A stretch of 62,284 nucleotides of DNA from an uncultured Flavobacteriales bacterium (GTDB lineage Bacteria; Bacteroidota; Bacteroidia; Palsa-965), in assembly GCA_903873905.1 (NCBI GenBank), contig CAIQQJ010000171.1, positions 1-62,284 of the forward strand, in the 5' to 3' direction. This document shows, in pieces, positions 17,869-27,280 of this stretch. The notes below the pieces were generated by a model. The model was not told the origin of the DNA. It ran no database searches and was given only the letters and a program-made list of their open reading frames with translations. Within the stretch, counting starts at the first letter, position 1. Every line of letters begins with the position of its first letter. The translations under genes and the position numbers were made by a program.

Positions 17869-19644
17869 ATGAAACCTACACGCGTTTTTGATTTACTAGA
17901 TTATTACATAAAAACTTTCGGTGATAAGCCTGACGCATTTGCTGGAAAGGTAAATGGCCAGTGGGAAAAATGGAGTTTTGAGAAATTTGCGCAGACCGCA
18001 CATGAACTTGCAGCAGGATTAATCGGTGAGGGAGTAAATCGTGGTGATCGTGTTGCCATTCTTTCCAATAATCGCCCTGAATGGAATGTGTTTGATTTTG
18101 CTGCGCAATTGGCAGGTGCAATATCTGTACCTGTGTATCCAACAATTGCGGAATCAGATCTTGCATTTATTTTGAAAGATTCGGAAGCGAAAATTGTTTT
18201 TGTTTCTACAAAGCCAATTTTTGAAAAGACAAAACTTGCTTCAAAAGATTTGGTTTCCCAACCCAAAATATTTGCATTCGATAATATTGAGGGTATCACA
18301 TCTTGGAATGTAATTCTTGAAATTGGGAAAGCGGATAAAAAAACGGATAGCATTGCAGCCAATAAAAAGGAAATTCAACCCGATGAATGTTTTACGATTC
18401 TTTATACCTCAGGAACAACAGGCACTCCCAAAGGAGTGATGCTGACACACAGAAATCTTGTCAGTAATTTTGTCGATCTTGAAAACCTTCCTCCTGTTGG
18501 TCATACCGATCGGGCTTTGAGCTTTCTTCCGCTCAATCACGTTTACGAAAGGATGATTTCATTTTTGTATTTATACAAAGGACCGGCAATTTATTATGCA
18601 GAAAGTATTGAAACAATTGCTGCAAACATCAAGGAATTAAAACCACATATTTTCTCTTGTGTTCCTGCGCTTTTGCAAAAAGTGTACAACAGCATTACAG
18701 CAAAAGGAGCGGAACTCACCGGATATAAACGCGCTCTGTTTTTCTGGTCAATAAAACTTGCAGAAAAATATGATGTGGGCCCGAATGAAAATGGTTTGTG
18801 GTACAAATTGCAATTGTGGATTGCATCAAAACTTATTTTTAGCAAATGGCGCGAAGGACTTGGTGGCAATGTGCGTGTAATGATTTCCGGTGGAGCGGCC
18901 CTGGATCAACGACTCGCAAGAATTTTTTGGGCTGCAGGAATTCCTGTTCTCGAAGGATACGGATTGACAGAAACGTCTCCTGTAATTGCAGTGAATAATT
19001 TTGAGAAAAACAGTTTGCGTTTTGGAACAGTTGGTCCATTGATCAAGGATGTATCTGTAAAATTTGCCGATGACGGAGAAATTTTAGTGAAGGGACCTAA
19101 TGTGATGAAAGGATATTTCAATCGTCCCGACGCAACTGCAGAAGTAATTGATGCGGAGGGTTGGTTTCACACGGGAGATATTGGAATGTTGGTTGAAAAT
19201 CGTTTTTTGAAAATTACAGATCGCAAAAAAGAAATATTCAAAACAACAGGTGGAAAATATATTGCACCTCAACATCTGGAAAATCTCTTGAAGAATTCTA
19301 GATTCATTGAACAATCAATTACAGTAGGGGATAATCGAAAATATCCGACAGCTCTGATTGTTCCTTCTTTTGCTTTTGTAAAAGATTGGGCCAAGCGGAA
19401 AGGAATTGATATTGGAAAAACCAATGAGGAAATAATTGCAAATCCTACGGTTATCAAACGCATTAATTTATCCGTTGAAAAGCTAAATGCAAATCTTGCT
19501 CAATATGAAAAGATCAAGAAAATAACACTTCTTCCCAAAGTTTGGACAGTTGATACGGGCGAATTAACTCCTAAAATGAGTTTGAAACGCAAGGTTATTC
19601 TAAAAGCGAATGAAGCCTTGATTGAAAAAATGTACGAGGATTAA
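17869..19644 (+). CDS. fadD: Long-chain fatty-acid--CoA ligase
   Basis: This 591-residue ANL-superfamily enzyme activates fatty acids via acyl-AMP to acyl-CoA at the inner face of the membrane. Motifs are the P-loop-like LYTSGTTGTPKGVMLTHRN (about 178-196), GYGLTETSP (about 362), GWFHTGDIG (about 430) and the hinge ITDRKKEIFKTTGGKYIAP, in which the TTGGKYI lysine region is typical of FAA1/FadD15-type long-chain ligases. It would feed the beta-oxidation operon at 40,440-47,904, although it is not linked to it. It is followed by its own terminator. Confidence 0.92.
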   Translation: MKPTRVFDLLDYYIKTFGDKPDAFAGKVNGQWEKWSFEKFAQTAHELAAGLIGEGVNRGDRVAILSNNRPEWNVFDFAAQLAGAISVPVYPTIAESDLAFILKDSEAKIVFVSTKPIFEKTKLASKDLVSQPKIFAFDNIEGITSWNVILEIGKADKKTDSIAANKKEIQPDECFTILYTSGTTGTPKGVMLTHRNLVSNFVDLENLPPVGHTDRALSFLPLNHVYERMISFLYLYKGPAIYYAESIETIAANIKELKPHIFSCVPALLQKVYNSITAKGAELTGYKRALFFWSIKLAEKYDVGPNENGLWYKLQLWIASKLIFSKWREGLGGNVRVMISGGAALDQRLARIFWAAGIPVLEGYGLTETSPVIAVNNFEKNSLRFGTVGPLIKDVSVKFADDGEILVKGPNVMKGYFNRPDATAEVIDAEGWFHTGDIGMLVENRFLKITDRKKEIFKTTGGKYIAPQHLENLLKNSRFIEQSITVGDNRKYPTALIVPSFAFVKDWAKRKGIDIGKTNEEIIANPTVIKRINLSVEKLNANLAQYEKIKKITLLPKVWTVDTGELTPKMSLKRKVILKANEALIEKMYED

Positions 19645-19673
19645 ATTCAAAGACTAAAGAATATTTTTAATAT

Positions 19674-19704
19674 AAATCTCTTCAGAAATGGGGAGATTTC
19701 TTTT
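19674..19704 (+). terminator. Terminator after the acyl-CoA ligase gene
   Basis: The stem AAATCTC (19674-19680) pairs with GAGATTT (19693-19699), with a 12-base loop and a CTTTT tail, 29 bases after the stop. The T-run is short, so it is moderately strong. Confidence 0.6.
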
Positions 19705-19802
19705 GCCAACCCACTATTTTAATTATTCGACTACCGCTACCACCATACACTACTGCCTTTTTATTTTTTGACTTGTAAGTCTTTCTCAAACAAGAATTAT
19801 TT

Positions 19803-21179
19803 CTACTTCATTTTGCCATACAAAGCTGAAAATCTAGCATCACTCTGTAGAGACAAAAATGCAGGATCATTCTGTAAACGTAATTGATCATTGAAACCAA
19901 GTTCAACAGCTTTTTCCAATGCGGAAAGTGCGACATCCTTCATTCCAATTTCAATATATAATTGTGCGCGCATATAAGCCCATTCACTGTTTGTTGGATC
20001 AACAATGGAATAAATGGAAACGAGTTTTTCTGCAGCATGAAGATTGTGCGTTTTAAAAGCTTGGTTGGCATAGGAATAACACATCAAACTAGCATATCCA
20101 CGCAAACGCTGACGCATGAATTTTTCCGCACCTGTTTTTGTGGTTTCAAAATATTTACTCTCATTCGCTTTCCACCAAGTTGTATCCTGTTGCATTATAG
20201 CACTACCTAATTCCTGCTGCAATTGACTTTCTTGTGCTTCAGCCGACTTCCATGCCGCTTCATCAGATTTTACGCAAGCATCTTTGGAAACGGCATCATG
20301 CTTTTTTTGCATTGCGCTTTCAAATTTGCCACCTTTTGCACAATGCAGTCCTGTTTCCAATAAATTGTTTGCAAGCAGACAACTTATTTTTTTAATTGAA
20401 TCAACATCGTGCAAAATCTTTTTACATAAGATACTTGCCATTAATGTATCATCTGTTGCATGATTTGTGGTTGGGACAAATGCTCCTGTAATAAGTAGTG
20501 CATCTTCCATTACACTGACAGGCGCCCATTCGTGTTTACCATCAAATACAATCAGTTCATGGGGAAATATTGATCCAGAAAGTACATCTTCGTGTTTTCT
20601 CATTTCAAGATAATTCATATCACCAAGTCCAGCTAGTCCAACAAAAACTTTTCCCGGCAATGCGGTTTGTGGTGCTGCGGAATTGCAAATGATACCTTTG
20701 AGATCACTTTGGTTTTGTCCTAGTGCTGCTGCAGTTCTCGCACCACCAGAAAATCCACACAGCACAACTTCTCCATGGATATAGGGCAAACGATTTTCAA
20801 CATCGATGATAAGTCCGTTCCCAATTTGCAAAGCGGTGTTCATGTCTAACCCATTTTTAGAGGAATTCGAACCAACAAAAATGTAGTTGTAATTATCTGC
20901 AAGTGATTTGTATTTCTCCAATGGTAAGTGACCATTCCCATGCGCATCAAAAAAGATGACGACTTTATATTTATCAGTTTTATTGAATCCAATCGGCAAA
21001 TAAACCTCATAAGAATTTGAAGCATCATTCGCACACGATAACTGTATGAAAGTTCCCGCTTTCAAATCAAGAACGGTTACTAGCTGCGTCGTTGCGCTGT
21101 CCTGATTTGTTTTGTCTGAAGTTCCAGAAGAGCATGAAAATGTCAATGCGAGTGAAAGTAGTGGTAGGAAAATTCTCAT
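19803..21179 (-). CDS. Lipoprotein with alpha/beta-hydrolase-like and TPR-like halves
   Basis: This 458-residue protein has a lipobox (LALTFSCSS, Cys16). The N-terminal half looks like an esterase/PHB-depolymerase fold: FIQLSCANDASNSYEVYLP, IFFDAHGNGHLP, and the nucleophile elbow CGFSGGARTAAALG at about 140-155. The usual His is suggested by DGKHEWAP. The C-terminal half (about 330-458) is helical with YANQAFKTHNLHAAEKLVSIY and WAYMRAQLYIEIGMKDVALSALEKAV, which read as tetratricopeptide repeats. This combination is unfamiliar to me. It is divergent from the GH92 gene, with a 46-base gap. Confidence 0.72.
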   Translation of the reverse strand: MRIFLPLLSLALTFSCSSGTSDKTNQDSATTQLVTVLDLKAGTFIQLSCANDASNSYEVYLPIGFNKTDKYKVVIFFDAHGNGHLPLEKYKSLADNYNYIFVGSNSSKNGLDMNTALQIGNGLIIDVENRLPYIHGEVVLCGFSGGARTAAALGQNQSDLKGIICNSAAPQTALPGKVFVGLAGLGDMNYLEMRKHEDVLSGSIFPHELIVFDGKHEWAPVSVMEDALLITGAFVPTTNHATDDTLMASILCKKILHDVDSIKKISCLLANNLLETGLHCAKGGKFESAMQKKHDAVSKDACVKSDEAAWKSAEAQESQLQQELGSAIMQQDTTWWKANESKYFETTKTGAEKFMRQRLRGYASLMCYSYANQAFKTHNLHAAEKLVSIYSIVDPTNSEWAYMRAQLYIEIGMKDVALSALEKAVELGFNDQLRLQNDPAFLSLQSDARFSALYGKMK

Positions 21180-21183
21180 GAAA

Positions 21184-21218
21184 CAAAGATAGATTTTTTG
21201 CTACCTTGGGCTATCAAA
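21184..21218 (-). promoter_or_regulatory. Bacteroidota -33/-7 promoter for the hydrolase-TPR lipoprotein
   Basis: On the minus strand TTTG (21215-21218) is followed after 23 bases by TATCTTTG (21184-21191), a perfect TAnnTTTG. The ATG begins only five bases downstream of the -7 box, so the transcript would be nearly leaderless. Confidence 0.55.
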
Positions 21219-21225
21219 TTTTACT

Positions 21226-24216
21226 ATGAAATTTCGAATTCTCTCAAGCATTTTTATAATGACAATTTTCCTTTCCTATTGTGGAAATGAAAAATCAATT
21301 TCTAAACATGTCGCTTTTGATTGGAATGTAGATTCTGCACAATTCGATTTCGCAAAGTATGTTGATCCGATGATTGGCACTGCGGGCCATGGTCATACAT
21401 TTCCGGGCGCGTGTGCTCCTTTCGGAATGGTGCAATTGAGTCCCGATACACGTGTTGATGGAAGTTGGGACGGATGTTCGGGTTATCATTACGATGATGA
21501 TACGATTTATGGTTTTTCGCACACACATTTAAGCGGAACAGGTTGCAGTGATTATGGCGATATATTATTTATGCCGGGTACTGGAAAAATTATTTTCAAT
21601 AATGGGGCGGATGGAAAAGAAGGATATCGTTCAAAATATTCTCACACCAATGAAAAAGCGGAAGCCGGATATTATTCTGTTGTTCTCGATAATTCAAAAA
21701 CAAAAGTAGAGTTGACATCTTCTCCAAGAGTTGGCCTTCACCGTTACACCTTCGCAAATGGAGGAGACAACTGGATTCTTCTTGATCTGAAACATCGTGA
21801 TGAGGTTATTGGTTCACACCTTGAAATTGTTAATGATCATACACTTCGCGGATACCGGTTTTCAAAAGCTTGGGCGAATGATCAACGGGTTTATTTTTAT
21901 GCGGAATTTTCAAAATCTTTTTCAAAATCCTCCATGTTTTCTGATGGGAAAACTTTAAGTGGCGATTCTTGTACTTCCAAAAACATTCAGTCTGCATTTT
22001 CATTTGACAATGCCAATAAGGATCCACTAATTTTAAAAGTTGCGATTTCTGCGGTTAGTTGTGAAAACGCACAACTTAACATGCAAACCGAAGTTTCAGA
22101 TTTTGATTTTGATGCTGTTCATAAAAAGGTCCTGCAACAATGGAATTCTGAATTGGGAAAGATTGAAGTGAAAACTACGGATGAAACAAAAAAGAAAATA
22201 TTTTACACCGCCTTGTATCATTGCTTCATCGCGCCTAATTTATATTGTGATGTAAATGGAGATTATCGGGGACGCGACAATAAAATTCATTGCGACACGA
22301 TCCATCCGCAATACACTGTTTTTTCATTGTGGGATACCTATCGTGCCTTGCATCCGCTCTTCACGATTATTCAACAAAAACGTGATCAGGATTTCATCAA
22401 CACATTTGTAAAGCAAACGCAGGAGGGAGGAATACTTCCCGTGTGGGAACTTTCTGCCAATGAAACAAATTGCATGATTGGTTATCATTCCATCCCCGTA
22501 ATTGTGGATGCATGGATGAAAGGCTTGACTGATTTTGACACGGCAACGGCATATGAAGCAATGGTGGCAAGTGCAATGCAAGGAACAAACGGTTTGGATG
22601 CATACAAGAAATTCGGATACATTCCAGCTGAAGGAGAAACTGAATCGGTTTCCAAAACCCTTGAGTATGCTTATGATGATTGGTGTATTTCACTTGCTGC
22701 AAAAAGAATGAAACGTGATGATGATTATAACTATTTTTCTCGACGGGCACAATCATGGAGAAATTTGTACGATCCGAAAACTGGTTTTTTCAGACCTCGA
22801 TTAAACAATTCTTTCATCGAGCCATTCGAACCCAATGAAGTTAATTTTCATTATACAGAAGCGAATGCATGGCAATATTCATTGGCAGTTCAACAAGATA
22901 TACCAGGATTGATTCAAGCGCATGGTGGTGACAAAAAATTCATTCAGTTCCTCGATTCACTTTTTTCTCATTCATCAAAAACTTCTGGAAGAGATCAAGC
23001 AGATATTTCAGGAATGATTGGGCAATATGCACAGGGAAATGAACCAAGTCACCACATGGCTTATTTATATAATTACACTTCGGAGCCTTGGAAGACCCAG
23101 GAACTTGTTGCTAAAATTTGCAATGAAATGTACACGGATAAACCCGATGGACTTTGTGGTAATGAGGATTGTGGTCAAATGAGTGCTTGGTATGTTTTGA
23201 GTTCGATTGGATTTTATCAGACCACACCTTGCAGTGCTGATTTTCAGATTGGCTCTCCGGAATTTCCAGAAGTTATTTTTCATTTGGAGAATGGGAAGTC
23301 ATTCACATTGAGATCAAATAATACTGGAAAAGGAAGTGTTTATTTAGATACCATTATTGTCAATTCGGTTATTGATACAAAATTTAATTCCATCCAATAT
23401 GCGCTTGTCATGAATGGGGGCTTGTTGAAATTGGGAATGCAAAATGTACCACGTGCAAAATTGAAGGAACTTCCATGTGTTATTTATGATATTAGTGACA
23501 AAGCAAGAATTCCGACTGTGCCTATTATTGCAAATGGTTCGGGACGTACTTTTAGTAATGAAATGAATGTGATGTTAGCTACAACTGATTACAAAGACAC
23601 CATTTATTTTCAACTTAATTTTGATGAATGGAAAATGTTTAAAAGCCCAATTGCTATAAATAGTAATGTCACGTTACGGACTTTCTCAAGCACTTTTTAC
23701 GGCATTCATAGCGACACTGCTTTTTCGCAGTTTTTCAAATCACCAAATTACAATTCCATCACTCTGAAAAACAAATACGCCAATCAATATTCCGCTGGAG
23801 GTGATCGTGCACTCATTGATGGTATTCGTGGAAAAGATAATTTCCGCACGGGCGATTGGCAAGGTTATGAAGGAACAGATTTGGATGCAGTTGTTGACCT
23901 TGGAGCCGTGAAAGATGTCACACACATTGCAATCGGATTTTTGCAGGATCAAAATGCTTGGATATTTTTTCCGGGCGCTGTCATTTTTTATTCTTCCATG
24001 GATGGAAAAATATTCAATGAAATTGACGTGAACAAAAACACCTTGCCACAAGATTCACAAGTAACACTACTTCATGATTTTTATACCGACAAAAAAATCA
24101 AGGCTCGTTATATCAAAGTGGTGGCAAAGAATTCTGGACCATGTCCAAGTTGGCATCCTGGGAAAGGAAATTTATCATGGATTTTCGCTGATGAAATAAT
24201 AATTAATAATAATTAG
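21226..24216 (+). CDS. GH92 family exo-alpha-mannosidase, probable lipoprotein
   Basis: This 996-residue protein has a signal ending TIFLSYCGN (probable lipid-anchored Cys19). The GH92 hallmarks are dense at the N-terminus: YVDPMIGTAGHGHTFPGACAP starting near residue 45, GMVQLSP, the DGCSGYHYDDD segment and GFSHTHLSGTGCSDYGD. The catalytic-domain words FSLWDTYRALHP, ANAWQYSLAVQQD, GNEPSHHMAYLYNY and GNEDCGQMSAWY follow. Residues about 860-996 form a discoidin/F5-8C-like carbohydrate-binding module (RGKDNFRTGDWQGYEG ... VVDLGAVKDVTHIAIGFLQD). GH92 enzymes are calcium-dependent alpha-mannosidases acting on N-glycans. The neighbours (glycosylasparaginase and ROK kinase) support glycoprotein salvage. 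Confidence 0.93.
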   Translation: MKFRILSSIFIMTIFLSYCGNEKSISKHVAFDWNVDSAQFDFAKYVDPMIGTAGHGHTFPGACAPFGMVQLSPDTRVDGSWDGCSGYHYDDDTIYGFSHTHLSGTGCSDYGDILFMPGTGKIIFNNGADGKEGYRSKYSHTNEKAEAGYYSVVLDNSKTKVELTSSPRVGLHRYTFANGGDNWILLDLKHRDEVIGSHLEIVNDHTLRGYRFSKAWANDQRVYFYAEFSKSFSKSSMFSDGKTLSGDSCTSKNIQSAFSFDNANKDPLILKVAISAVSCENAQLNMQTEVSDFDFDAVHKKVLQQWNSELGKIEVKTTDETKKKIFYTALYHCFIAPNLYCDVNGDYRGRDNKIHCDTIHPQYTVFSLWDTYRALHPLFTIIQQKRDQDFINTFVKQTQEGGILPVWELSANETNCMIGYHSIPVIVDAWMKGLTDFDTATAYEAMVASAMQGTNGLDAYKKFGYIPAEGETESVSKTLEYAYDDWCISLAAKRMKRDDDYNYFSRRAQSWRNLYDPKTGFFRPRLNNSFIEPFEPNEVNFHYTEANAWQYSLAVQQDIPGLIQAHGGDKKFIQFLDSLFSHSSKTSGRDQADISGMIGQYAQGNEPSHHMAYLYNYTSEPWKTQELVAKICNEMYTDKPDGLCGNEDCGQMSAWYVLSSIGFYQTTPCSADFQIGSPEFPEVIFHLENGKSFTLRSNNTGKGSVYLDTIIVNSVIDTKFNSIQYALVMNGGLLKLGMQNVPRAKLKELPCVIYDISDKARIPTVPIIANGSGRTFSNEMNVMLATTDYKDTIYFQLNFDEWKMFKSPIAINSNVTLRTFSSTFYGIHSDTAFSQFFKSPNYNSITLKNKYANQYSAGGDRALIDGIRGKDNFRTGDWQGYEGTDLDAVVDLGAVKDVTHIAIGFLQDQNAWIFFPGAVIFYSSMDGKIFNEIDVNKNTLPQDSQVTLLHDFYTDKKIKARYIKVVAKNSGPCPSWHPGKGNLSWIFADEIIINNN

Positions 24217-24283
24217 AGTGTTTGTAGTTTATTCTTGAAATAAGAAATGACAAACTACAAACCACAAAAAAGAGGCTTAAACG

Positions 24284-25279
24284 ATGAACAGAAAAACTTT
24301 CATTTCCAGAACAGCAATGTTTGCTGCATTCTCCACAATTGGAACTTCTGCATTTGCAGGATCAAATACCAAAAAGAAACACATTACAAATCCAAACAGT
24401 TCCAAAGGTGGACCCTTGATTATTTCTACATGGAGTCATGGAATGCCAGCGAATGAAGAGGCGATGAAAACACTTCTTGCAGGAGGATCGCTTGTGGATG
24501 CTGTTGAGAAAGGTGTGATGGTTGTTGAATCGGATAAAAATAATACTAGCGTTGGACTTGGTGGATTTCCAGACCGAGAAGGTATCGTTACACTCGATGC
24601 TTCCATCATGGATCAAAATGGAAATGCGGGATCAGTTGCATTCGTTCAAGGAATAGAACATCCAATTTCGCTTGCACGTGCAGTGATGGAAAAAACGCCG
24701 CACGTAATGATTGTTGGAAAAGGAGCTGAACTTTTTGCGAAATCATTAGGCATAACTCAATTGCCAAATGCATTGACCGATCAAACCAAAAAAGCTTGGC
24801 AGGATTGGTTAAAAGAAAAAAATTACAAACCTGTGATCAATATTGAAAATCACGATACGATTGGTTTGCTTGCAATGGATGCGAATGGAAATGTTTCAGG
24901 ATGTTGTACTACGAGTGGTCTCGCATGGAAAATGCACGGACGTGTTGGAGATTCTCCAGTGATTGGAGCAGGATTATTTGTGGATAGTGAAGTGGGCGCA
25001 GCTACATGTACTGGACTTGGTGAAACAGTTTTGCGGACACTTGCATCACATTTAGCTGTGGAAAAAATGAGAGATGGAGCAACACCGCAAGAAGCTTGTG
25101 AGGAAGCAATTAATCGGATTGTAAAAAAACATGCCAACTACAAGGATTTTCAAGTTGGTATTCTTGCGGTAAATAAATTGGGAGAACACGGTGCATATGG
25201 TTTGCAAAAGGGGTTCAATTATGCATTGCATCAACATGGAACCAATAAATTATTTGACGCAGATTATTTTTTGAAATAG
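24284..25279 (+). CDS. N4-(beta-N-acetylglucosaminyl)-L-asparaginase (glycosylasparaginase)
   Basis: This 331-residue Ntn-hydrolase cleaves the GlcNAc-Asn bond left after N-glycan trimming. The precursor self-cleaves before the nucleophile Thr192, visible in NHDTIGLLAMDANG. Other family words are GGFPDREG (93-100), DASIMDQNG, GRVGDSPVIGAG and ATCTGLGETVLRT. The N-terminal NRKTFISRTAMFAAFSTIG followed by TSAFA resembles a Tat-type signal with RK in place of RR, as in other periplasmic members of this phylum. It lies 67 bases after GH92. The stop codon TAG is merged with heptamer locus C. Confidence 0.93.
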   Translation: MNRKTFISRTAMFAAFSTIGTSAFAGSNTKKKHITNPNSSKGGPLIISTWSHGMPANEEAMKTLLAGGSLVDAVEKGVMVVESDKNNTSVGLGGFPDREGIVTLDASIMDQNGNAGSVAFVQGIEHPISLARAVMEKTPHVMIVGKGAELFAKSLGITQLPNALTDQTKKAWQDWLKEKNYKPVINIENHDTIGLLAMDANGNVSGCCTTSGLAWKMHGRVGDSPVIGAGLFVDSEVGAATCTGLGETVLRTLASHLAVEKMRDGATPQEACEEAINRIVKKHANYKDFQVGILAVNKLGEHGAYGLQKGFNYALHQHGTNKLFDADYFLK

Positions 25280-25370
25280 TATTGTGTATTGAGTATTGGG
25301 TATTGAGAAAAATTCTCGAGAGTCATCCCAATACTCAATACCCAATACTCAATACCCAATACTCAATACT
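25278..25370. repeat. Facing heptamer arrays, locus C (compact hairpin)
   Basis: The left arm (25278-25307) is AGTATTG, TGTATTG, AGTATTG, GGTATTG plus AG. The 19-base loop is AAAAATTCTCGAGAGTCAT. The right arm (25327-25370) is six units in opposite orientation plus two bases. The arms can form an imperfect stem of about 30 pairs in the mRNA between the glycosylasparaginase and ROK genes. The left arm starts in the TAG stop codon and the right arm ends eight bases before the next ATG, so the element fills the whole gap. It lacks a terminal U-run, so a classical terminator is unlikely. Confidence 0.85.
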
Positions 25371-25378
25371 ATCTTAAA

Positions 25379-26332
25379 ATGAAAACAGAAGTTGTTGCAG
25401 GAATTGACATCGGAGGAACGAATACCAGAATTGGGCTCGTTGATAAAAATGGTGTGATTTTATTTTCTGAAAATACCTCCACGCATGCATATGACACACC
25501 GGAAAAATTCGTGAAGGACGCTGCACGGATTTTGCGTGAGGGGGTTGAAAAAACTGGGACGAGTTTAATTGGAATTGGGGTCGGCGCTCCAAGTGCTAAT
25601 TATTATTCTGGCAGTATTGAGTTTGCTCCGAACATGCCTTGGAAAGGAATTGTTCCACTTGCAGAATTAATTTCGAAAGAAATGCAAATCAATTGTAAAC
25701 TTACCAATGATGCAAAAGCAGCAGCTTTAGGTGAATTGCTTTTTGGTGACGCAAAATTCCTGCGTGATTTTGTTGTTATTACTTTGGGTACAGGTTTGGG
25801 AAGTGGATTTGTTGTTAATGGAGAAGTGATGTATGGTCATGATGGATTTGCGGGTGAGCTTGGGCATGTTATCATAGAACACAACGGGCGACTTTGTGGC
25901 TGCGGAAGAAAAGGTTGTTTGGAAACTTATGTGTCTGCCACGGGAATTGTTAATACAGCAAAAGAATGGCTGGAATTTGAAGGTGAAAAATCGGAATTGA
26001 AAAATGTTTCGATTGATCAAGTTACAGGTAGATTAATTACTGAAGCAGCTCGCCGTGGTGACCTATTTGCTTTGCGCTTGATGGATTTCACAGCAGAGAA
26101 GTTAGCATTCGCTTTGGCCAACATGGTGGCAGTTACAAGTCCCTCTCATATTTTTCTATACGGTGGACTAGCCAAAGCAGGTGATCTTTTATTGAATCCT
26201 GCAAAAAAATATTTTGATGAATATATTCTTCGGAATTATAAAGGAAAAGTGGAATTGAAATTGTCAGGCTTGCCGGATAATGTTGCTGTTCTTGGTGCTG
26301 CAGCTTTAGGTTGGGAGGAAGCGAAACGTTAG
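25379..26332 (+). CDS. ROK-family sugar kinase (glucokinase / N-acetylhexosamine kinase type)
   Basis: This 317-residue cytosolic protein has the ATP-binding AGIDIGGTNTRIGLVDKNG (7-25), the catalytic-region words KLTNDAKAAALGE and TLGTGLGSGFVVNG, the sugar-binding GELGHVIIEHNG and the ROK zinc motif CGCGRKGCLETY (about 176-187). Phosphoacceptor specificity cannot be read from sequence. Its position behind GH92 and glycosylasparaginase suggests the GlcNAc or mannose released from N-glycans. It is followed by 118 bases without a clear terminator. Confidence 0.9.
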   Translation: MKTEVVAGIDIGGTNTRIGLVDKNGVILFSENTSTHAYDTPEKFVKDAARILREGVEKTGTSLIGIGVGAPSANYYSGSIEFAPNMPWKGIVPLAELISKEMQINCKLTNDAKAAALGELLFGDAKFLRDFVVITLGTGLGSGFVVNGEVMYGHDGFAGELGHVIIEHNGRLCGCGRKGCLETYVSATGIVNTAKEWLEFEGEKSELKNVSIDQVTGRLITEAARRGDLFALRLMDFTAEKLAFALANMVAVTSPSHIFLYGGLAKAGDLLLNPAKKYFDEYILRNYKGKVELKLSGLPDNVAVLGAAALGWEEAKR

Positions 26333-26450
26333 ATTTTATGTTAATTTTCTCAAAACGGTATGAGATTTGTCTTGATTTCCTATAAGGCCAATAGTTTTCA
26401 AAAAGTGGCTTGATTTATTTTTACTATCTTCGTAGCTCAAAGTCAACGCA

Positions 26451-26831
26451 TTGAAAAAGGGAGTCACCATTTTTTTGGCATTTATTGTAGCACTAAGTTC
26501 AGTTGGATTTAGTCTTACAGTTGGTTATTGCCCTATGGCCCACACTCATTCTTTTTCATTGACAGGAAAGGCAACTTGTTGCTGTGAAAGAGTAAATCAC
26601 AAAGGTTGTTGTGAATCCCACAAAATCAGTTTCAAAAAGGTGGACAGTAATTATCTGACATCCTCCGTTGTTTCCATTGTTGCTCAACACGATTTTGTTG
26701 TTTTTGAAAATTGTACTTTAACACAAGTTGGTTTTCATTCCTTTTCGAATCAAAATATTCTTCATCAGAGTTTTGATCCCCCCGAGCGGCATGTTCCTCT
26801 GAACATTCTATATCGCTCCATTCTAGTCTGA
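26451..26831 (+). CDS. Small secreted Cys/His-rich protein (HYC_CC_PP-like), metal-resistance associated
   Basis: This 126-residue protein starts at a TTG; no ATG is available upstream and the MKKG-hydrophobic signal peptide begins there. The metal-ligand-like clusters are YCPMAHTHS (about 27-35), CCCERVNHKGCCESH (about 43-57) and the tail DPPERHVPLN. This matches, as I recall it, the HYC_CC_PP family: HxC, CC, and a C-terminal PP (here DPPE) motif. Such proteins sit at the head of copper/heavy-metal loci in Bacteroidota, which is its position here. Probable role: periplasmic metal sequestration or sensing (inference). Confidence 0.7.
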   Translation: MKKGVTIFLAFIVALSSVGFSLTVGYCPMAHTHSFSLTGKATCCCERVNHKGCCESHKISFKKVDSNYLTSSVVSIVAQHDFVVFENCTLTQVGFHSFSNQNILHQSFDPPERHVPLNILYRSILV

Positions 26832-26917
26832 TTTCTCGATCTTCAAAGCTCTTTTCGTTTCATTCACGAGACGATTTTCTATTTCCATAATTCAAACTAC
26901 CCAAAAACAATTACGTC

Positions 26918-27262
26918 ATGAAAAAATCATTTCTATTCGTGCTATGCTGCATGATCATGAGCATTCCTATAATGGCTCAGTCCACCACCAAAACCGATAC
27001 TATAAAGGTTTATGGCAATTGCGATATGTGTAAAGCAACTATTGAAGGCTCATTGAAGAAAAAAGATGGAATTATTTCGAAAAGTTGGAACAAAGACACG
27101 AAGATGTTGACAGTAACTTACGATTCTTCCAAAACTACCATTAAGAAAATTGCACAAAAAGTAGCGGATGTTGGTTATGACAATGTGTATGTAACTGCGA
27201 CTGATGAGGCCTACAACAAACTTCATACATGTTGCCATTATGATCGTCCAAAAAAGAATTAG
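26918..27262 (+). CDS. Periplasmic heavy-metal-associated (HMA) domain protein
   Basis: This 114-residue protein has signal peptide MKKSFLFVLCCMIMSIPIMAQ and one HMA ferredoxin-like domain (about 27-92). The metal-binding motif GNCDMCKATIE supplies Cys35 and Cys38, and VADVGYDNVYVTA is the second half of the fold. The tail HTCCHYDRPKKN provides extra Cys/His ligands. This is a CopZ-like metallochaperone exported to the periplasm, suited to hand Cu(I)/Ag(I) to the RND pump encoded next (18 bases downstream). Confidence 0.85.
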   Translation: MKKSFLFVLCCMIMSIPIMAQSTTKTDTIKVYGNCDMCKATIEGSLKKKDGIISKSWNKDTKMLTVTYDSSKTTIKKIAQKVADVGYDNVYVTATDEAYNKLHTCCHYDRPKKN

Positions 27263-27280
27263 CATCACTACTAATTAATA

